Shown here: piece by piece, positions 6,784 to 14,970 of the stretch
Layout: each line of letters starts with the position of its first letter
How positions within the stretch are numbered: position 1 is the stretch's first letter
Source of the DNA: Candidatus Kaiserbacteria bacterium RIFCSPLOWO2_01_FULL_51_21
GTDB taxonomy: Bacteria; Patescibacteriota; Minisyncoccia; Phycocordibacterales; 2-01-FULL-51-21
Direction: 5' to 3'
NCBI GenBank assembly: GCA_001781435.1
Contig: MFLV01000004.1
Coordinates: 371 to 36,343 of the forward strand
DNA: 35,973 nt
Notes under the pieces: generated by a model
What the model saw: the letters and a program-made list of their open reading frames with translations, nothing else
Told to the model about the DNA's origin: nothing
The model's database searches: none
Program-made: the position numbers and the translations under genes

Positions 6784-8967
6784 TTACGGATTCCTTCCCG
6801 CCTTGATTTCCTGTATGAAGAACACCGCTTGTTTCTGAAATTCCTCGTCGCTGTTTATTGCCGCAGCTTTTTCAATTGCAGTAACCGCATCCTGCCGCCG
6901 CCCGAGCTCCAGGTACAAAGCGGCAAGCGACACGTATACCTGCCAGTTACCCGGATTAGCCGCGGCACTCTTCTCCAAAAGAACCCGTGCCTTATCGAAT
7001 TGTCCTGTTCTACTATATGCCTGGATGAGACGCTGGTCCGGCGGAATATTGTCGCCAAAAAAATCACTGAGTATCTTATCCGCAAGCTCCTGTTGCCCTG
7101 CGTAAATCGCGCCGGCAGAGTAGAGAAATGCCGCGGTATTATACTTGGGAGCAAGCTCATATGCTTGTTTCAGCACCATAAGGGCCTCCTCGGTCTGGCC
7201 TTGATTCAATAAATTGCTGCCAACTTCAAAAAGCGTTATCTGCTTCTTCGGCGAGAGCTCGAGGGCCCTCTTAAGATAGGGGATCGCGTCCGGATATTGC
7301 TGGTAGGTGTCCAGAAGCGACGCCATAAAAAGATCAAAACGGGGATCGTTCGGCACGCGGTCAATTTGTTTTTGCATCTCAGTGCGCGCAAAAGTAAAAA
7401 ATTCACTCTTAAGCGCGGGGTCAACAGAGAGCGACGCAAGTTGGTTCGCTGCACTCACCGTCTGCTCGCGCACCTCTTGCTCCCCGAAAGAATTGCGCGA
7501 AAGTGCCTGTTTGAACTGAGCAAGATTTACCTCAATCCCGCTCTCTTGGAACGAAAGTGCCTGCACCAAATCATGGGCGGCAAGAATGCCCCGAATATTA
7601 ATCGCATAGACAACCCATATAACCGCAACGAGAATGAGCGGAGTCACGATACGGTCAATAACCCCACGGCTCGGCACAAAACGCCCGAGCAGGGGTGCCA
7701 CTTCAGCTCCCGCCCGAACAGAGAGGAATGCGAGAAGGGAGAAAAACAGGAGATAGCTTGCAATATTGTCGAACACGAAGAAATTATGCACTGCATAGGC
7801 GACAATAAGACCGGTAAGGATGGCGCGCTCAAGGATGGTATCAAAAAGCCCTCGCCGCCAGATGCTTATAAGTGCCGCGGCATAGAGCGATAGATAGGAC
7901 AAAAGACCAAGCCCTCCGGCCGCGATGAGCCAATCAAGAAATACATTGTGGACGCGGTCAAACCACGACTCCTGATCATACATCTGCGGGTCATAATATT
8001 CGCTGAAGACAAAATTAAAGCTCTCCTGTCCCCAGCCGAGAAGCGGGCGATCCCTAAACCCTTGCCACGCCATGTTCCAGATGAGAAAGCGACTTTTACC
8101 TTCCTCAAGCGAGATGGACGCCAAGCGCCCGAGCACGTGGTTTTCCCGAACGAAGTCGGTATGTCGAACTGCAAGGAAAAAACCTCCGAGAACCGCAATA
8201 CCGATAATGATGCCGAGAGCCCATTGCCGTGCATGACGATTTTCGCGTCCCCATAGAGCCGTGATAGCCGCCGCAACGAGAAGCCCCGCAAGAAGACCGA
8301 GAAAGGCGCCCCGACTTGCCGTCAGATACACGATAGCGGCATAAAACGCGCCAAGGATGCCATAGACCCATCTCAAACTCCTTTGCCGCGCGCGTATAAA
8401 AAGAAAACCAGCAAGAAATACATGGAAGAGAAGATAGCCAGCCAGGTACGTGGCGTTTCCGAGTGTCGAATCAGGACGATCCCCCTGGTGCATCGGAAAC
8501 CAGCCCAAAAGCTGGGTCAAAGCATAGGAGGATGCCACAAACGCCGCCCCGAGCGAAACGTGCCAAAAACCTCTCCAGGATCCTTCGCTCCGGAGCATGG
8601 CAGAGAGCACAAGGAAATAGAGAAAGAGGTGCGCAATCGTGACAAGTCCCTCCATCCTCTCAAAATTGCTCCAAACACTTTTGAAAGCATTCACCGAAAA
8701 AACGTCGGCAAGGGCGACGATAAATGTAAAGAGGGCAATGGCAATGAGAAGAAGTGACCGGCGCGGACGAAAGACAGTATCGCGGAGCGCCAATATAAGC
8801 CAACCTGCCGTCGTAAGTTCAACCAAGATACGGAACGTGAAATTCTTACCGGTGATATAGGGAAAGAAAAGCGAAGGCAGCGGCGAGGTTGCAACAATAA
8901 GCGGGATAAGAGGGGTGAGGAACAAGCCCCACACAAGCGCGTTTCGCAAAATGGCGTTCACTTGCAT
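6784..8967 (-). CDS. O-antigen ligase/polymerase-like membrane protein with TPR tail
   Basis: This 727-residue protein has about a dozen hydrophobic segments over residues 1-455 (for example LFLTPLIPLIVATSPLPS and WALGIIIGIAVLGGFFLAV). A large loop contains WGQESFNFVFSEYYDPQM and DRVHNVFLDWLIAAGGLG, which fit the Wzy_C/O-antigen ligase superfamily (PF04932; WaaL, Wzy, PglL-type enzymes). The C-terminal 190 residues are tetratricopeptide repeats (PDAIPYLKRALELSPKK, TEEALMVLKQAYELAPKYN, FDKARVLLEKSAAANPGN). The family moves lipid-linked glycan outside the cytoplasmic membrane, either polymerising it or attaching it to lipid or protein. In a lineage lacking LPS, glycan polymerisation or protein O-glycosylation is plausible. 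It is the last gene of the nonulosonate run and starts 57 bp after the NeuC stop. Confidence 0.85.
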   Translation of the reverse strand: MQVNAILRNALVWGLFLTPLIPLIVATSPLPSLFFPYITGKNFTFRILVELTTAGWLILALRDTVFRPRRSLLLIAIALFTFIVALADVFSVNAFKSVWSNFERMEGLVTIAHLFLYFLVLSAMLRSEGSWRGFWHVSLGAAFVASSYALTQLLGWFPMHQGDRPDSTLGNATYLAGYLLFHVFLAGFLFIRARQRSLRWVYGILGAFYAAIVYLTASRGAFLGLLAGLLVAAAITALWGRENRHARQWALGIIIGIAVLGGFFLAVRHTDFVRENHVLGRLASISLEEGKSRFLIWNMAWQGFRDRPLLGWGQESFNFVFSEYYDPQMYDQESWFDRVHNVFLDWLIAAGGLGLLSYLSLYAAALISIWRRGLFDTILERAILTGLIVAYAVHNFFVFDNIASYLLFFSLLAFLSVRAGAEVAPLLGRFVPSRGVIDRIVTPLILVAVIWVVYAINIRGILAAHDLVQALSFQESGIEVNLAQFKQALSRNSFGEQEVREQTVSAANQLASLSVDPALKSEFFTFARTEMQKQIDRVPNDPRFDLFMASLLDTYQQYPDAIPYLKRALELSPKKQITLFEVGSNLLNQGQTEEALMVLKQAYELAPKYNTAAFLYSAGAIYAGQQELADKILSDFFGDNIPPDQRLIQAYSRTGQFDKARVLLEKSAAANPGNWQVYVSLAALYLELGRRQDAVTAIEKAAAINSDEEFQKQAVFFIQEIKAGRNP

Positions 8968-9024
8968 TTGTCTACCCTAACATGTTTTTAAAACCTCGAC
9001 CACAGGGATAGGGGGGGTCTAGAT

Positions 9025-10215
9025 TCATTTTTTAGCGCCGTTTTCATGGAATTTTTTCTGGACATACAGGGGAGTAGTTGCCAGCGTTTTCGCGATATTT
9101 TTCCCGGTGCTTTCCGCCCTATAAAAATGTGATGGCGAATATCTCCCAACCCCAAGCTGTTTTTTAATGGCGGTGCGAAGTTTCTTCGTGTCCTCCTGCG
9201 CATCACAGACGTTTTCTCCACGAAGCCGCCCCGTCTGCCGAGTGCCAACGTTCACAACCGGAGTACCGAAGTATGCTGACTCTTTGATACCCGCCGAGGA
9301 ATTGCCAATGAGACAACTCGCGCCCTTAAGAAGCGTCAGGAACTCTTGCGGCGGCAAATAGCGCAAAAACCGGATTTGGTGATCGGCAACGGTGTCGTTG
9401 AATATGCGAAGTTCCCGTGAAATTTCTTCCGCGCCGATGTCAAAATTCGGCCAGAACCACAGCGTTGGTATCGCAAGTGCATAGACGGCGGCAAGGAGAT
9501 TCTGTGTCTTTTCCGAAAGTTCCTTCTCCTCACCTATAACCGGGTGATACATCACCATGAGATACCCCTCTCTAAGGTCAACTGACGCCCCGCTTCCGGT
9601 TCCCATGACCGCAACCGGCAACGGACGGCGGGTTACTTTTTCAGCTATTTCGATTTCGGGACTGCCAAAGTTGAAGACATAGCGCGAGGGCTCCCCCATC
9701 TGAAGCACCCGGCGTCGTGCGTCTTCATTCGTTACAAAATGCAGTTGGGCAAGTTTGGTGATGGAATGACGCACGGTCTCATCAAGCGTTCCGGTAACAT
9801 CACCCCCTTCGATATGAGCGATCGGAATGTGCATGTAGGAAGCGGCGGTCGCGGCTGAAAGCACTTCAAAGCGATCACCGCGTACCACAACAACATCGGG
9901 CTTGATGTTGTTGAAAAGGTGCGCGAATTCGATAAGCCCCAATCCGGCAGTCTGCGCCTTTACGGCCGCGCTGTCTCCTTCTAAATTGAAATACACTTCA
10001 TAGAGATTCTTAAACCCTTCCTGCTCAAGAATATTTTTGACGTACGCGTATCTCGATGAATACTTCGCAAGAAGTGCGGTTCCGCCGATCACGATATGAA
10101 GGTCGACATCAGAGCGTTTTTTGAGCTCATCAAGAATAAGAAGTGAGCGGCTGTAGTGGATGAAGCTCGTGATGATGAAACAGATGCGGCGTTTTTTCTT
10201 ATTCGTGGCAGGCAT
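9025..10215 (-). CDS. UDP-GlcNAc 2-epimerase (hydrolysing), NeuC/LegG type, copy 1
   Basis: Enzymes of this family hydrolyse UDP-GlcNAc (NeuC), or GDP- or diamino-sugar relatives (LegG, PseG-like routes), to a 2-epimerised free sugar for NeuB. The 396-residue protein keeps VRGDRFEVLSAATAA, AHIEGGDVTGTLDETVRHS, the H-L-H-F pattern and GNSSAGIKESAYFGTPVVNVG, all typical of the Epimerase_2 GT-B fold. I chose ATG 10215, which follows the NeuB stop as TAG-T-ATG. An in-frame GTG at 10230 would overlap neuB. Directly downstream of NeuB copy 1, it should supply that enzyme's substrate. Which nucleotide sugar it uses cannot be told from the sequence alone. Confidence 0.88.
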   Translation of the reverse strand: MPATNKKKRRICFIITSFIHYSRSLLILDELKKRSDVDLHIVIGGTALLAKYSSRYAYVKNILEQEGFKNLYEVYFNLEGDSAAVKAQTAGLGLIEFAHLFNNIKPDVVVVRGDRFEVLSAATAASYMHIPIAHIEGGDVTGTLDETVRHSITKLAQLHFVTNEDARRRVLQMGEPSRYVFNFGSPEIEIAEKVTRRPLPVAVMGTGSGASVDLREGYLMVMYHPVIGEEKELSEKTQNLLAAVYALAIPTLWFWPNFDIGAEEISRELRIFNDTVADHQIRFLRYLPPQEFLTLLKGASCLIGNSSAGIKESAYFGTPVVNVGTRQTGRLRGENVCDAQEDTKKLRTAIKKQLGVGRYSPSHFYRAESTGKNIAKTLATTPLYVQKKFHENGAKK

Positions 10216-10216
10216 A

Positions 10217-11320
10217 CTAGGAAAAAACACTATCGGTAATCGGGTCGAATTTTTTCAGGGCCTTCGTGGTCTTTCGACCAAGCACCCGGGGAAACTCCTG
10301 CGCCGGAAGTCCCTTGGCGTACATTTTTGGGCGCATCGCGAAAATCATCTCTCGGGTGAGAACTGTGCCGGTGGGAATGTCTTTCCCCACCATAAGCGAT
10401 TTATTGAAGTAGGGGCGAAATTTATTTTCGGCTCCCTCAAGTTCTTTATCTTTGCGCCCATAATAGGGCTTTTCATCGACGTTCTGGTACTTTCCGCTAC
10501 GGACTTTTTCAACCATCTCCTTAAATTCCTCCGGCGTCATCGAAACCTTGTGGTCCGCCCCCCACAAATCGCGCGAAAATGAAAAATGTTTTTCGATTAC
10601 CTTTGCGCCGACCTTTACGGCGGCAAGCGCCACTTCATCCCCAAGCGAGTGGTCGGAAAAACCGATAACGACATCCGGATATTTCTCCGCGAGATACTCA
10701 ATGGTTGCGAGATTAAAATACTCCTTCGGCGCCGGATACTGACTAATACAGTAGAGCGCAACGAGCGGCACGCGGTTGCTTCGAATATAATTGATGACTT
10801 CGTCGAGCTCTGAAAGAGAGACCATACCGCTTGAAATAATGACGGGCTTCCCCGTCTGGATCATGAAATCCAACATTACATAATCCTGTACATCGCCCGA
10901 ACCAACTTTCCAAAACGGCACGCCGACCTCCTTGAGCTTTATGGCGGCCTTGCGACTCATCGGGGTTGAGAAAAAAAGAATCCCGATCTCGTCACAATAT
11001 TTTTTTAATGGCTTCCAGAAAGTGTCAACTGGGCTCGCTAACATGTTGCGGGTAATCCAGCTGTAGCGATCCGCACCTTTAAAGTGGGGTGAGACGATAT
11101 TGAGATTTAGCTGTTCGTCCTCCACTTCATGCGTTTGGAATTTCACCGCATCCGCCCCTGCTTCCTTCGCGGCTTTTACTAATTTCTTCGCGTTTTCAAG
11201 ATATTCCGCAACGGGCTGCTCCCCTTCTGTCTGTATGAAGTTCTTCCCTATCTCGGCAATAAAGAAAACGCCTTCACCGAAGGCTTTTGAGGTACCCAAA
11301 ATAGGAATGTGAGCCGCCAT
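10217..11320 (-). CDS. Nonulosonic acid synthase NeuB with SAF domain, copy 1
   Basis: NeuB condenses PEP with ManNAc or a di-N-acetyl hexose to give a sialic, legionaminic or pseudaminic acid. The 367-residue protein has the TIM-barrel signatures FFIAEIGKN, AGADAVKFQTH, FFSTPMS, KVGSGDVQDY, VIISSGM, GFSDHSLGDEVALAA and GAKVIEKHFSFSR. It ends with a SAF (antifreeze-like) domain, PYFNKSLMVGKDIPTGTVLT onward. Relative to copy 2 it is divergent throughout, so the two probably use different sugars. The downstream NeuC copy 1 begins 1 bp after this stop. Upstream, 101 bp with a small palindrome separate it from folD. Confidence 0.9.
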   Translation of the reverse strand: MAAHIPILGTSKAFGEGVFFIAEIGKNFIQTEGEQPVAEYLENAKKLVKAAKEAGADAVKFQTHEVEDEQLNLNIVSPHFKGADRYSWITRNMLASPVDTFWKPLKKYCDEIGILFFSTPMSRKAAIKLKEVGVPFWKVGSGDVQDYVMLDFMIQTGKPVIISSGMVSLSELDEVINYIRSNRVPLVALYCISQYPAPKEYFNLATIEYLAEKYPDVVIGFSDHSLGDEVALAAVKVGAKVIEKHFSFSRDLWGADHKVSMTPEEFKEMVEKVRSGKYQNVDEKPYYGRKDKELEGAENKFRPYFNKSLMVGKDIPTGTVLTREMIFAMRPKMYAKGLPAQEFPRVLGRKTTKALKKFDPITDSVFS

Positions 11321-11377
11321 GAGACACTTAGTATAATCCTAAAACCAGCCAAAAAGTAACGTGTAAAAAGACAGGGG

Positions 11378-11395
11378 GGGTCAGGTGACCTGCCC
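11378..11395 (-). terminator. Small palindrome between folD and NeuB
   Basis: GGGTCAGGTGACCTGCCC is a near-palindrome. On the minus strand it is followed by CCCCCTGTCTTTTT, so it might act as a weak terminator or pause after folD. The stem centre is tight and I am not sure of the role. Confidence 0.3.
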
Positions 11396-11421
11396 AAGCA
11401 AGGTGCAGCAAAAGTACTTCT

Positions 11422-12234
11422 TTATCTCGTGAGCGTAAGAAGATTTTTGAATACCATGGCAACGGTAATGGGACCGATGCCGCCAGGGGTTGGTGTAAAA
11501 AGAGACGCTTTTTCTGCGCACGCAGGGTCGACATCGCCCACTACTTTTCCCCCCTGCTCGCTCGTACCCGCATCCAAAATAATTACTCCTTCTTTGATCA
11601 TGTCGGGGGTGAGAATCCACGGCGCGCCGGCGCCAAGAATAATGATGTCTGCATCTTTCGTGAGTGCCATAAGATCAGAAGTAGTGCTGTCGGCAACCGT
11701 CGCTACGGCGCCGGCGCGCCGGAGCCATACAGCCGCCGGCGCCCCGACCAGTTTTCCCCGCCCGATGACCAGCGCTTTTTTACCCGAGAGCATAATTCTT
11801 TGTTCAGTAAGAATCGCGTCGAATGCGGCAATAACCGTAGGAAGTGCAGAGAGTGTCCCCGCCTCGAATTGCCGGACAGAATCGTTCGAAAGAACATCGA
11901 CGTCCTGCGCGGGTGATACGGCATTGAGAATGCGCTCCGCGTCGAACGAGGGTGGAAGCGGCAGCTGCACAATAACCCCTATCTGTTTTTCTTTCGAAAG
12001 TTCCGCGAGCTTCGCGATAATCTTCTCCTCGGCTGCCGAGGAGGGAAAACGAACATCGCGCACCGGAATACCAACCTCGGCGGCAAATTTCTTTTTAATG
12101 GAGAGAAACTGCTCGCTCACCGGGTTTTCTCCAATCATAATAGTGCAGAGCGTCGGCGGACTCTCTCGTCGCCTTACTTCCACCCTTATCGCACCTTTGA
12201 GTTTTTCCGCAACTGCTTTTCCGTCAATAATCAT
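11422..12234 (-). CDS. folD: Bifunctional methylene-THF dehydrogenase/cyclohydrolase FolD
   Basis: FolD interconverts 5,10-methylene-THF and 10-formyl-THF using NAD(P), supplying one-carbon units in the cytosol. The 270-residue protein starts MIIDGKAVAEKL. It carries the family signatures SIKKKFAAEVGI (with the catalytic Lys), GVIVQLPLPP, PAQDVDV, VIGRGKLVGAPAAVWLRR and the terminal TPTPGGIGPITVAMV. It is slightly shorter than the usual 285 residues. In the second signature the usual SxxVGxP is GKLVGAP, which is tolerated. It lies 19 bp downstream of a sugar epimerase and upstream of NeuB. That placement could simply be genome compaction, or could feed a formyltransferase acting on sugars, though none is visible here. 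Confidence 0.95.
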   Translation of the reverse strand: MIIDGKAVAEKLKGAIRVEVRRRESPPTLCTIMIGENPVSEQFLSIKKKFAAEVGIPVRDVRFPSSAAEEKIIAKLAELSKEKQIGVIVQLPLPPSFDAERILNAVSPAQDVDVLSNDSVRQFEAGTLSALPTVIAAFDAILTEQRIMLSGKKALVIGRGKLVGAPAAVWLRRAGAVATVADSTTSDLMALTKDADIIILGAGAPWILTPDMIKEGVIILDAGTSEQGGKVVGDVDPACAEKASLFTPTPGGIGPITVAMVFKNLLTLTR

Positions 12235-12253
12235 TTCGGTACAGAATTACTCC

Positions 12254-13210
12254 CTAACTTCGCAAACGTGAAATACCGTCGGGAAACGAAACCTCCGGCT
12301 CCCAGGCAAGTAATGTCTTGGCGCGAGTTATATCGGCAAGCGTCTCCTGAACCTCGCCACGTCGCGGTGGCGTCATAATACACTTACCCGACGTCAGAAG
12401 CTCCTCGGAAGAAGTCCCGAGCGGAAGTCCGAGTATCAGAGCTGCAACTTCCCATATCGAGTAATTGCGCCCGGTACCGATATTAATGATTTCCCCATTC
12501 CCCACCTTAGGAGATAAAGAGGCGAGAAGATTCGCTCGAACAACATCGTCCACCGCCGTAAAATCCCGCCGTTGATTCCCATCGGGCACCACGGACAGAG
12601 GCTTGCCCTGTCGTCGTTGGTCGAGAAAAATACCAATGACTGTTGCATAAGGACCCTCTGCGGTCGTTGATTGCCGAGGCCCATACACATTGAAATACCG
12701 TAAGCATACGGTTTCCGGCCCACCGGTCGCCTTCCCCATGTCGCGCATAAGCATCTCCCCCATGCGCTTCGTCGAGCCGTAGGGATGTGCCGCTTGCGCT
12801 CCGAGTTTCATGTCTTCCGTGAGGGAAGAAGCGTCCTGCTCGCCGTAGGCAGATGAGGAAGCGGAATACACGATGCGTTTAACGCCGTATTTTTTCGCCG
12901 CGGCAAGCACGTTTTTTGTACCGACCGCGTTTACGGCAAAATAACGTTCGGGGTTTTCAAACGATGGCTGAATACGGGCAAGCGCCGCCGTATGAAAAAT
13001 GATTTCCGGTCTCTCCGCTTCAAATACCTTCTCAAGAACGATGGCATCGGAAATGTCGACACGGTGGTTTAGCGCCTTCGGATTACCATATTTCTCCTTA
13101 CCCGTCGAAAGATCGTCCACTGAAATGACGTTGTCGCCGCGGTCCACACAAGCATCGACAATAGTCGATCCGATGAACCCCAACCCCCCGGTAACTAATA
13201 CTCTCGACAT
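12254..13210 (-). CDS. NAD-dependent nucleotide-sugar epimerase/dehydratase (GalE/WbpP-like)
   Basis: This is a 318-residue extended SDR. It has the Rossmann motif VTGGLGFIGS at residues 6-15, acidic DD after beta-2 (VDDLSTG), SASSSAYGE, the catalytic YGSTK, RYFNVYGPRQ and VDDVVRANLLA. The set fits the UDP-glucose/UDP-GlcNAc 4-epimerase branch, and dehydratase activity is less likely because the TD(E) motif of dehydratases is absent. It would make a galacto-configured or otherwise epimerised nucleotide sugar in the cytosol. It starts 64 bp after the stop of the CBS gene and ends 19 bp before folD. The substrate is not determined by what I can see. Confidence 0.88.
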   Translation of the reverse strand: MSRVLVTGGLGFIGSTIVDACVDRGDNVISVDDLSTGKEKYGNPKALNHRVDISDAIVLEKVFEAERPEIIFHTAALARIQPSFENPERYFAVNAVGTKNVLAAAKKYGVKRIVYSASSSAYGEQDASSLTEDMKLGAQAAHPYGSTKRMGEMLMRDMGKATGGPETVCLRYFNVYGPRQSTTAEGPYATVIGIFLDQRRQGKPLSVVPDGNQRRDFTAVDDVVRANLLASLSPKVGNGEIINIGTGRNYSIWEVAALILGLPLGTSSEELLTSGKCIMTPPRRGEVQETLADITRAKTLLAWEPEVSFPDGISRLRS

Positions 13211-13274
13211 GGCAAGCGTCTATGCTAGTAACTGTTTCCGCTTAAGACAGGCAGTAAGAATGTTTCTTCCAGAG

Positions 13275-13655
13275 CTACCACGGCTTCCTCTTTTTCGGTT
13301 CACGGATGACAATATCAAGAAGCTCGTTTTTTGAACCAACGACGGGAAGCATCGTGATGGAGCTTTCTTTCGCGAAGATTTCTTCGTCTTTTCCCTTGTC
13401 GCGCGCCAGAGCGGTAACCGTCACCGGGTGAGTGTTGGCTATCTTTTCAATCGGTGTTTCAAGGGTAAAGCCAGAGAGCATCGCGCGGCGGATATCGCCG
13501 TCGGAGAGAATGCCATACAGATGTCCCCTTGTATCAACAAGAATGACCGCTCCACGCTGGTTATCGGTAATGGCACCCATGGCGTCTCGCATGCTCGCTC
13601 CTAGGGAAACCACAAAACTACTCTCGAGTACGTTTTTCTTTTTTGTTTTTGCCAT
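13275..13655 (-). CDS. Stand-alone CBS-domain pair
   Basis: This 126-residue protein consists only of two CBS motifs: roughly residues 13-70 (AILVDTRGHLYGILSDGDIRRAML) and 78-126 (PVTVTALARDKGKDEEIFAKES, LPVVGSKNELLDIVIREP). CBS pairs bind adenosine ligands and regulate an attached or partner enzyme. In legionaminic acid loci (PtmE) and in KpsF/GutQ a CBS pair is fused to a nucleotidyltransferase or a sugar isomerase, and here no catalytic domain is attached. It starts 9 bp after the stop of NeuC copy 2, so it is probably co-expressed. A separated regulatory subunit is a plausible but unproven role. Confidence 0.85.
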   Translation of the reverse strand: MAKTKKKNVLESSFVVSLGASMRDAMGAITDNQRGAVILVDTRGHLYGILSDGDIRRAMLSGFTLETPIEKIANTHPVTVTALARDKGKDEEIFAKESSITMLPVVGSKNELLDIVIREPKKRKPW

Positions 13656-13664
13656 AGGAGAAAA

Positions 13665-14831
13665 TTAATAGGTGATGCGTTTTATGAGAAGTGTATCATC
13701 GATCGGGACTCGCTCGAGGATATCGACAATCCGCCGCGATGAGTCCCCGTCGCCATAGGGATTTACGCACTTCTCTACGCTCTTTCGAAATGCCGGTGAG
13801 AGCGCCTTTTTGATCGCGCGCTCAATAGCCCCTGTCTCGTGCGGCGCGTGAATGACGTTTATGCCGCATAGACGTCCCCTTTCGCGGTTGCCGATGTTGA
13901 CCGCAGGAAGTTTAAAGGTCGGTGCCTCGATAATACCGCTTGAGGAATTGCCGACCAACACCTTGGCCACGCGCATGAGTCCTGCGTAATCCTGCCTCTT
14001 TACGTTCGGAAACACCTGCATGGACTCATCTTTATGTTCCATAATAATTCGCCGGAGCACCGTGCTCCCGGCGTCGGAGTTATTGAGAATGATGACTTTT
14101 TGAAATCCAGGGAAACGTTTAACTGCTTCCACGGTTTCGCGTATTTGGCGCGCGGTATCGTTGAACTCCTCGGTTACTGAGTGCTGTACCACAAGCATCA
14201 TGGGCTTACCAGGAGTCAAATTGAACTTGCGATAAATTTCTTTTTTCGGCGTCACGAATCCCCCGACAAGTTCGTCAAGCATCGGCGCCCCAACAGTAAA
14301 AATACGCTTTGATTCCTCCCCCATTCGCTCCACCCTCTTTGCCGCATCTTTATTCGCAGCAAAATGAAGATGGGCGAACTTCGTGATTGCATGCCGCGAG
14401 ACGCCGTCGATATTCCCCGATACCTCCCCCGCCTGAATGTGGGCGACTGGAAGATACAGGTGCGCTCCGACAATCGCCGCCACGAGCTGTTCCCCGCGGT
14501 CCCCCGCAAGAAGCACCATGTCCGCTCCCATCTGTTTCAAAAGCTCCGGAAGCTGTAGCATGAAAATGGAGAGTGATTTCACCATCGTAAGATGGTTATA
14601 CCCGTCGAGTGTATTAAATATAGAGGCGTGGATTTTAAGGCCATCCCGTTTGATTTCCTCTATACTCGAGCCGAAGGTCTCGAGCATATGCATATTCGAA
14701 GTGATGATGCCGTAGTCGAGATTTTTGCGCTTCTGAATTTCCTTGATAACCGGACGAAAATAGCCGTACTCGCCCCGCGAGCCGGCAATAATCGCAATTT
14801 TTCTTTTTTTCTTTTTTGGTCTAGGTGGCAT
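13665..14831 (-). CDS. UDP-GlcNAc 2-epimerase (hydrolysing), NeuC/LegG type, copy 2
   Basis: This 388-residue Epimerase_2-type enzyme has IAGSRGEYGYFRPVI, LLAGDRGEQLVAAIVGA, VAHIQAGEVSGNIDGVSRHA, FAHLHFAANKDAAKRV and GNSSSGIIEAPTFKLPAVNIG. The RGEYG opening and the HIQAGE..SGNIDG block are typical of NeuC and LegG. It would release a ManNAc-like sugar for NeuB copy 2, whose gene is upstream. Copy 1 at 9025-10215 lacks the RGEYG opening and has IEGGDVTGTLDE instead, so the two are old paralogs rather than a recent duplication. The N-terminus is highly basic (PPRPKKKKRK). Confidence 0.9.
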   Translation of the reverse strand: MPPRPKKKKRKIAIIAGSRGEYGYFRPVIKEIQKRKNLDYGIITSNMHMLETFGSSIEEIKRDGLKIHASIFNTLDGYNHLTMVKSLSIFMLQLPELLKQMGADMVLLAGDRGEQLVAAIVGAHLYLPVAHIQAGEVSGNIDGVSRHAITKFAHLHFAANKDAAKRVERMGEESKRIFTVGAPMLDELVGGFVTPKKEIYRKFNLTPGKPMMLVVQHSVTEEFNDTARQIRETVEAVKRFPGFQKVIILNNSDAGSTVLRRIIMEHKDESMQVFPNVKRQDYAGLMRVAKVLVGNSSSGIIEAPTFKLPAVNIGNRERGRLCGINVIHAPHETGAIERAIKKALSPAFRKSVEKCVNPYGDGDSSRRIVDILERVPIDDTLLIKRITY

Positions 14832-14909
14832 TTGCCTAATACAGAAAACGGGGCTCGGTTACCCTGTTTCTAACCGCGTATTGCAGCTAAAAGTTGCTGA
14901 TCTAGCGAA

Positions 14910-14960
14910 CTGATGCTTTTTGGGTCAGCTTAACCGGCCACAGCGCTCAAAAAGCATCAG
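14910..14960 (-). promoter_or_regulatory. 13-bp perfect dyad between NeuB and NeuC copy 2
   Basis: CTGATGCTTTTTG (14910-14922) pairs perfectly with CAAAAAGCATCAG (14948-14960) across a 25-nt loop. It lies 10 bp beyond the NeuB stop and 79 bp before the NeuC start. No U-tract follows on the minus strand, so an attenuator, processing hairpin or operator fits better than a simple terminator. Confidence 0.5.
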
Positions 14961-14970
14961 CTCGTGGTTT

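Noticed and set aside
7297-7893. Plus-strand frame of 198 codons inside the O-antigen ligase-like gene
   Set aside because: It is a shadow of the TPR-coding minus strand, Arg/Lys-rich with no motif.
9000-9024. G7 tract near 9013, similar to the one near 11374
   Set aside because: Both are short homopolymer runs, and the surrounding bases show no convincing shared structure.
11429-12271. Long plus-strand open frame of 280 codons opposite folD
   Set aside because: It is the mirror of the folD codons, Ser/Ala/Pro-rich with no family motif, while the minus strand has all FolD signatures.
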